Source of the DNA: Clostridia bacterium | GTDB taxonomy: Bacteria > Bacillota > Clostridia > Oscillospirales > CAG-272 | Assembly (NCBI GenBank): GCA_017408535.1 | Contig: JAFQUL010000219.1 | Coordinates: 1 to 14,298 of the forward strand | Length of the DNA stretch: 14,298 nucleotides | Direction: 5' to 3' | Shown: one piece after another, positions 13,758 through 14,298 of the stretch | Layout: the number at the start of each line of letters is the position of its first letter | How positions within the stretch are numbered: position 1 is the stretch's first letter | Notes under the pieces: generated by a model | What the model saw: only the letters and a program-made list of their open reading frames with translations | Database searches by the model: none | Told to the model about the DNA's origin: nothing | Position numbers and translations under genes: made by a program

Positions 13758-14298
13758 ATGAGCAAAAAGTTTGTTTATCTCTTCAAAGAGGGCGACGCTT
13801 CCATGCGTGAGCTTCTCGGCGGTAAGGGTGCTAACCTTGCTGAAATGACCAAGATCGGTCTTCCCGTTCCCCAGGGCTTTACCGTTACTACTGAGGCTTG
13901 TACCCAGTACTATGAAGACGGCAGAAAGATCAATGACGACATCCAGGCAGAGATCATGGAGTACATCGACAAGATGGAAGAGATCACCGGCAAGAAGTTC
14001 GGTGATAAGGAGAATCCTCTCCTCGTTTCCGTTCGTTCCGGTGCTCGTGCATCCATGCCCGGTATGATGGACACCATTCTTAACCTCGGTCTTAACGAAG
14101 AGGTTGTTGCTACCATGTCCGCTAAGTCCGGTAACCCCCGTTGGGCTTGGGACTGCTACAGAAGATTCATCCAGATGTACTCCGACGTTGTTATGGAAGT
14201 TGGTCAGAAGTACTTCGAGGAGCTCATCGATAAGATGAAGGAAGAAAAGGGCGTTACTCAGGACGTTGACCTTACAGCAGATGACCTTAAGGTTCTCG
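13758..14298 (+). CDS. ppdK: Pyruvate phosphate dikinase, N-terminal part (cut by window end)
   Basis: The first 180 residues of pyruvate phosphate dikinase, which interconverts pyruvate, ATP and phosphate with phosphoenolpyruvate, AMP and pyrophosphate. In many anaerobes it works beside or in place of pyruvate kinase. Residues 1-180 belong to the N-terminal nucleotide-binding domain. The characteristic stretches are LFKEGDASMRELLGGKGAN and LPVPQGFTVTTEACTQYY near the start, and VSVRSGARASMPGMMDTILN at about 90-109. The full protein is normally about 870-880 residues; the phosphohistidine and PEP-binding domains lie beyond the window. GGAGG lies nine bases before the ATG. Codon use is strongly biased, as in rplJ-rplL, pointing to very high expression. 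The gene has its own extended -10 promoter and a structured leader. Confidence 0.96.
   Translation, partial: MSKKFVYLFKEGDASMRELLGGKGANLAEMTKIGLPVPQGFTVTTEACTQYYEDGRKINDDIQAEIMEYIDKMEEITGKKFGDKENPLLVSVRSGARASMPGMMDTILNLGLNEEVVATMSAKSGNPRWAWDCYRRFIQMYSDVVMEVGQKYFEELIDKMKEEKGVTQDVDLTADDLKVL

Overview
The window looks like a chromosomal segment from a low-to-mid GC, Gram-positive anaerobe of the class Clostridia, probably close to Ruminococcus/Oscillospiraceae. This is an inference from four things: strong GGAGG ribosome-binding sites throughout; a Firmicutes-type L10 mRNA leader ahead of rplJ-rplL; an efp neighbour resembling the clostridial 'CD1247 N-terminal domain' family; and a pyruvate phosphate dikinase gene at the right edge. 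I see no rRNA, tRNA, transposase, phage gene or CRISPR array. It reads as ordinary core chromosome with a few accessory genes.

Layout. (1) 25-3706, minus strand: two overlapping genes for a heterodimeric ABC exporter; the upstream one starts at a TTG. (2) 3707-3970: a divergent control region with a 16-bp palindrome midway between the two inferred start sites. (3) 3971-4405, plus: a small helical protein, ending in a perfect 15-bp terminator hairpin shared with the convergent rpiB. (4) 4487-5780, minus: a membrane-anchored cell-wall amidase followed by rpiB. (5) 5871-7133, plus: an rRNA-strength promoter, the L10 autoregulatory leader with attenuator, rplJ, rplL and a terminator. (6) 7152-10501, plus: an MscS-type channel overlapping a very large oligopeptide-binding-type lipoprotein, then a bidirectional terminator. 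(7) 10521-13418, minus: an M3 oligopeptidase, efp with its own promoter, and an extremely Cys/Asp-rich protein. (8) 13629 to the end, plus: promoter, structured 5' leader and the first 180 codons of ppdK.

How it fits together: rplJ-rplL, efp and ppdK are growth-rate-linked translation and glycolysis genes with strong control signals. The exporter, channel, lipoprotein and amidase are envelope functions. No single pathway links the whole window, and I do not see a clear new multi-gene system. The points most worth a second look are the Cys/Asp-rich protein beside efp, the roughly 185-residue insertion in the lipoprotein translationally coupled to mscS, the structured leader at the very start of the ppdK transcript, the palindrome between the divergent exporter and helical-protein genes, and the repeated TG-extended -10 signal at almost every promoter.
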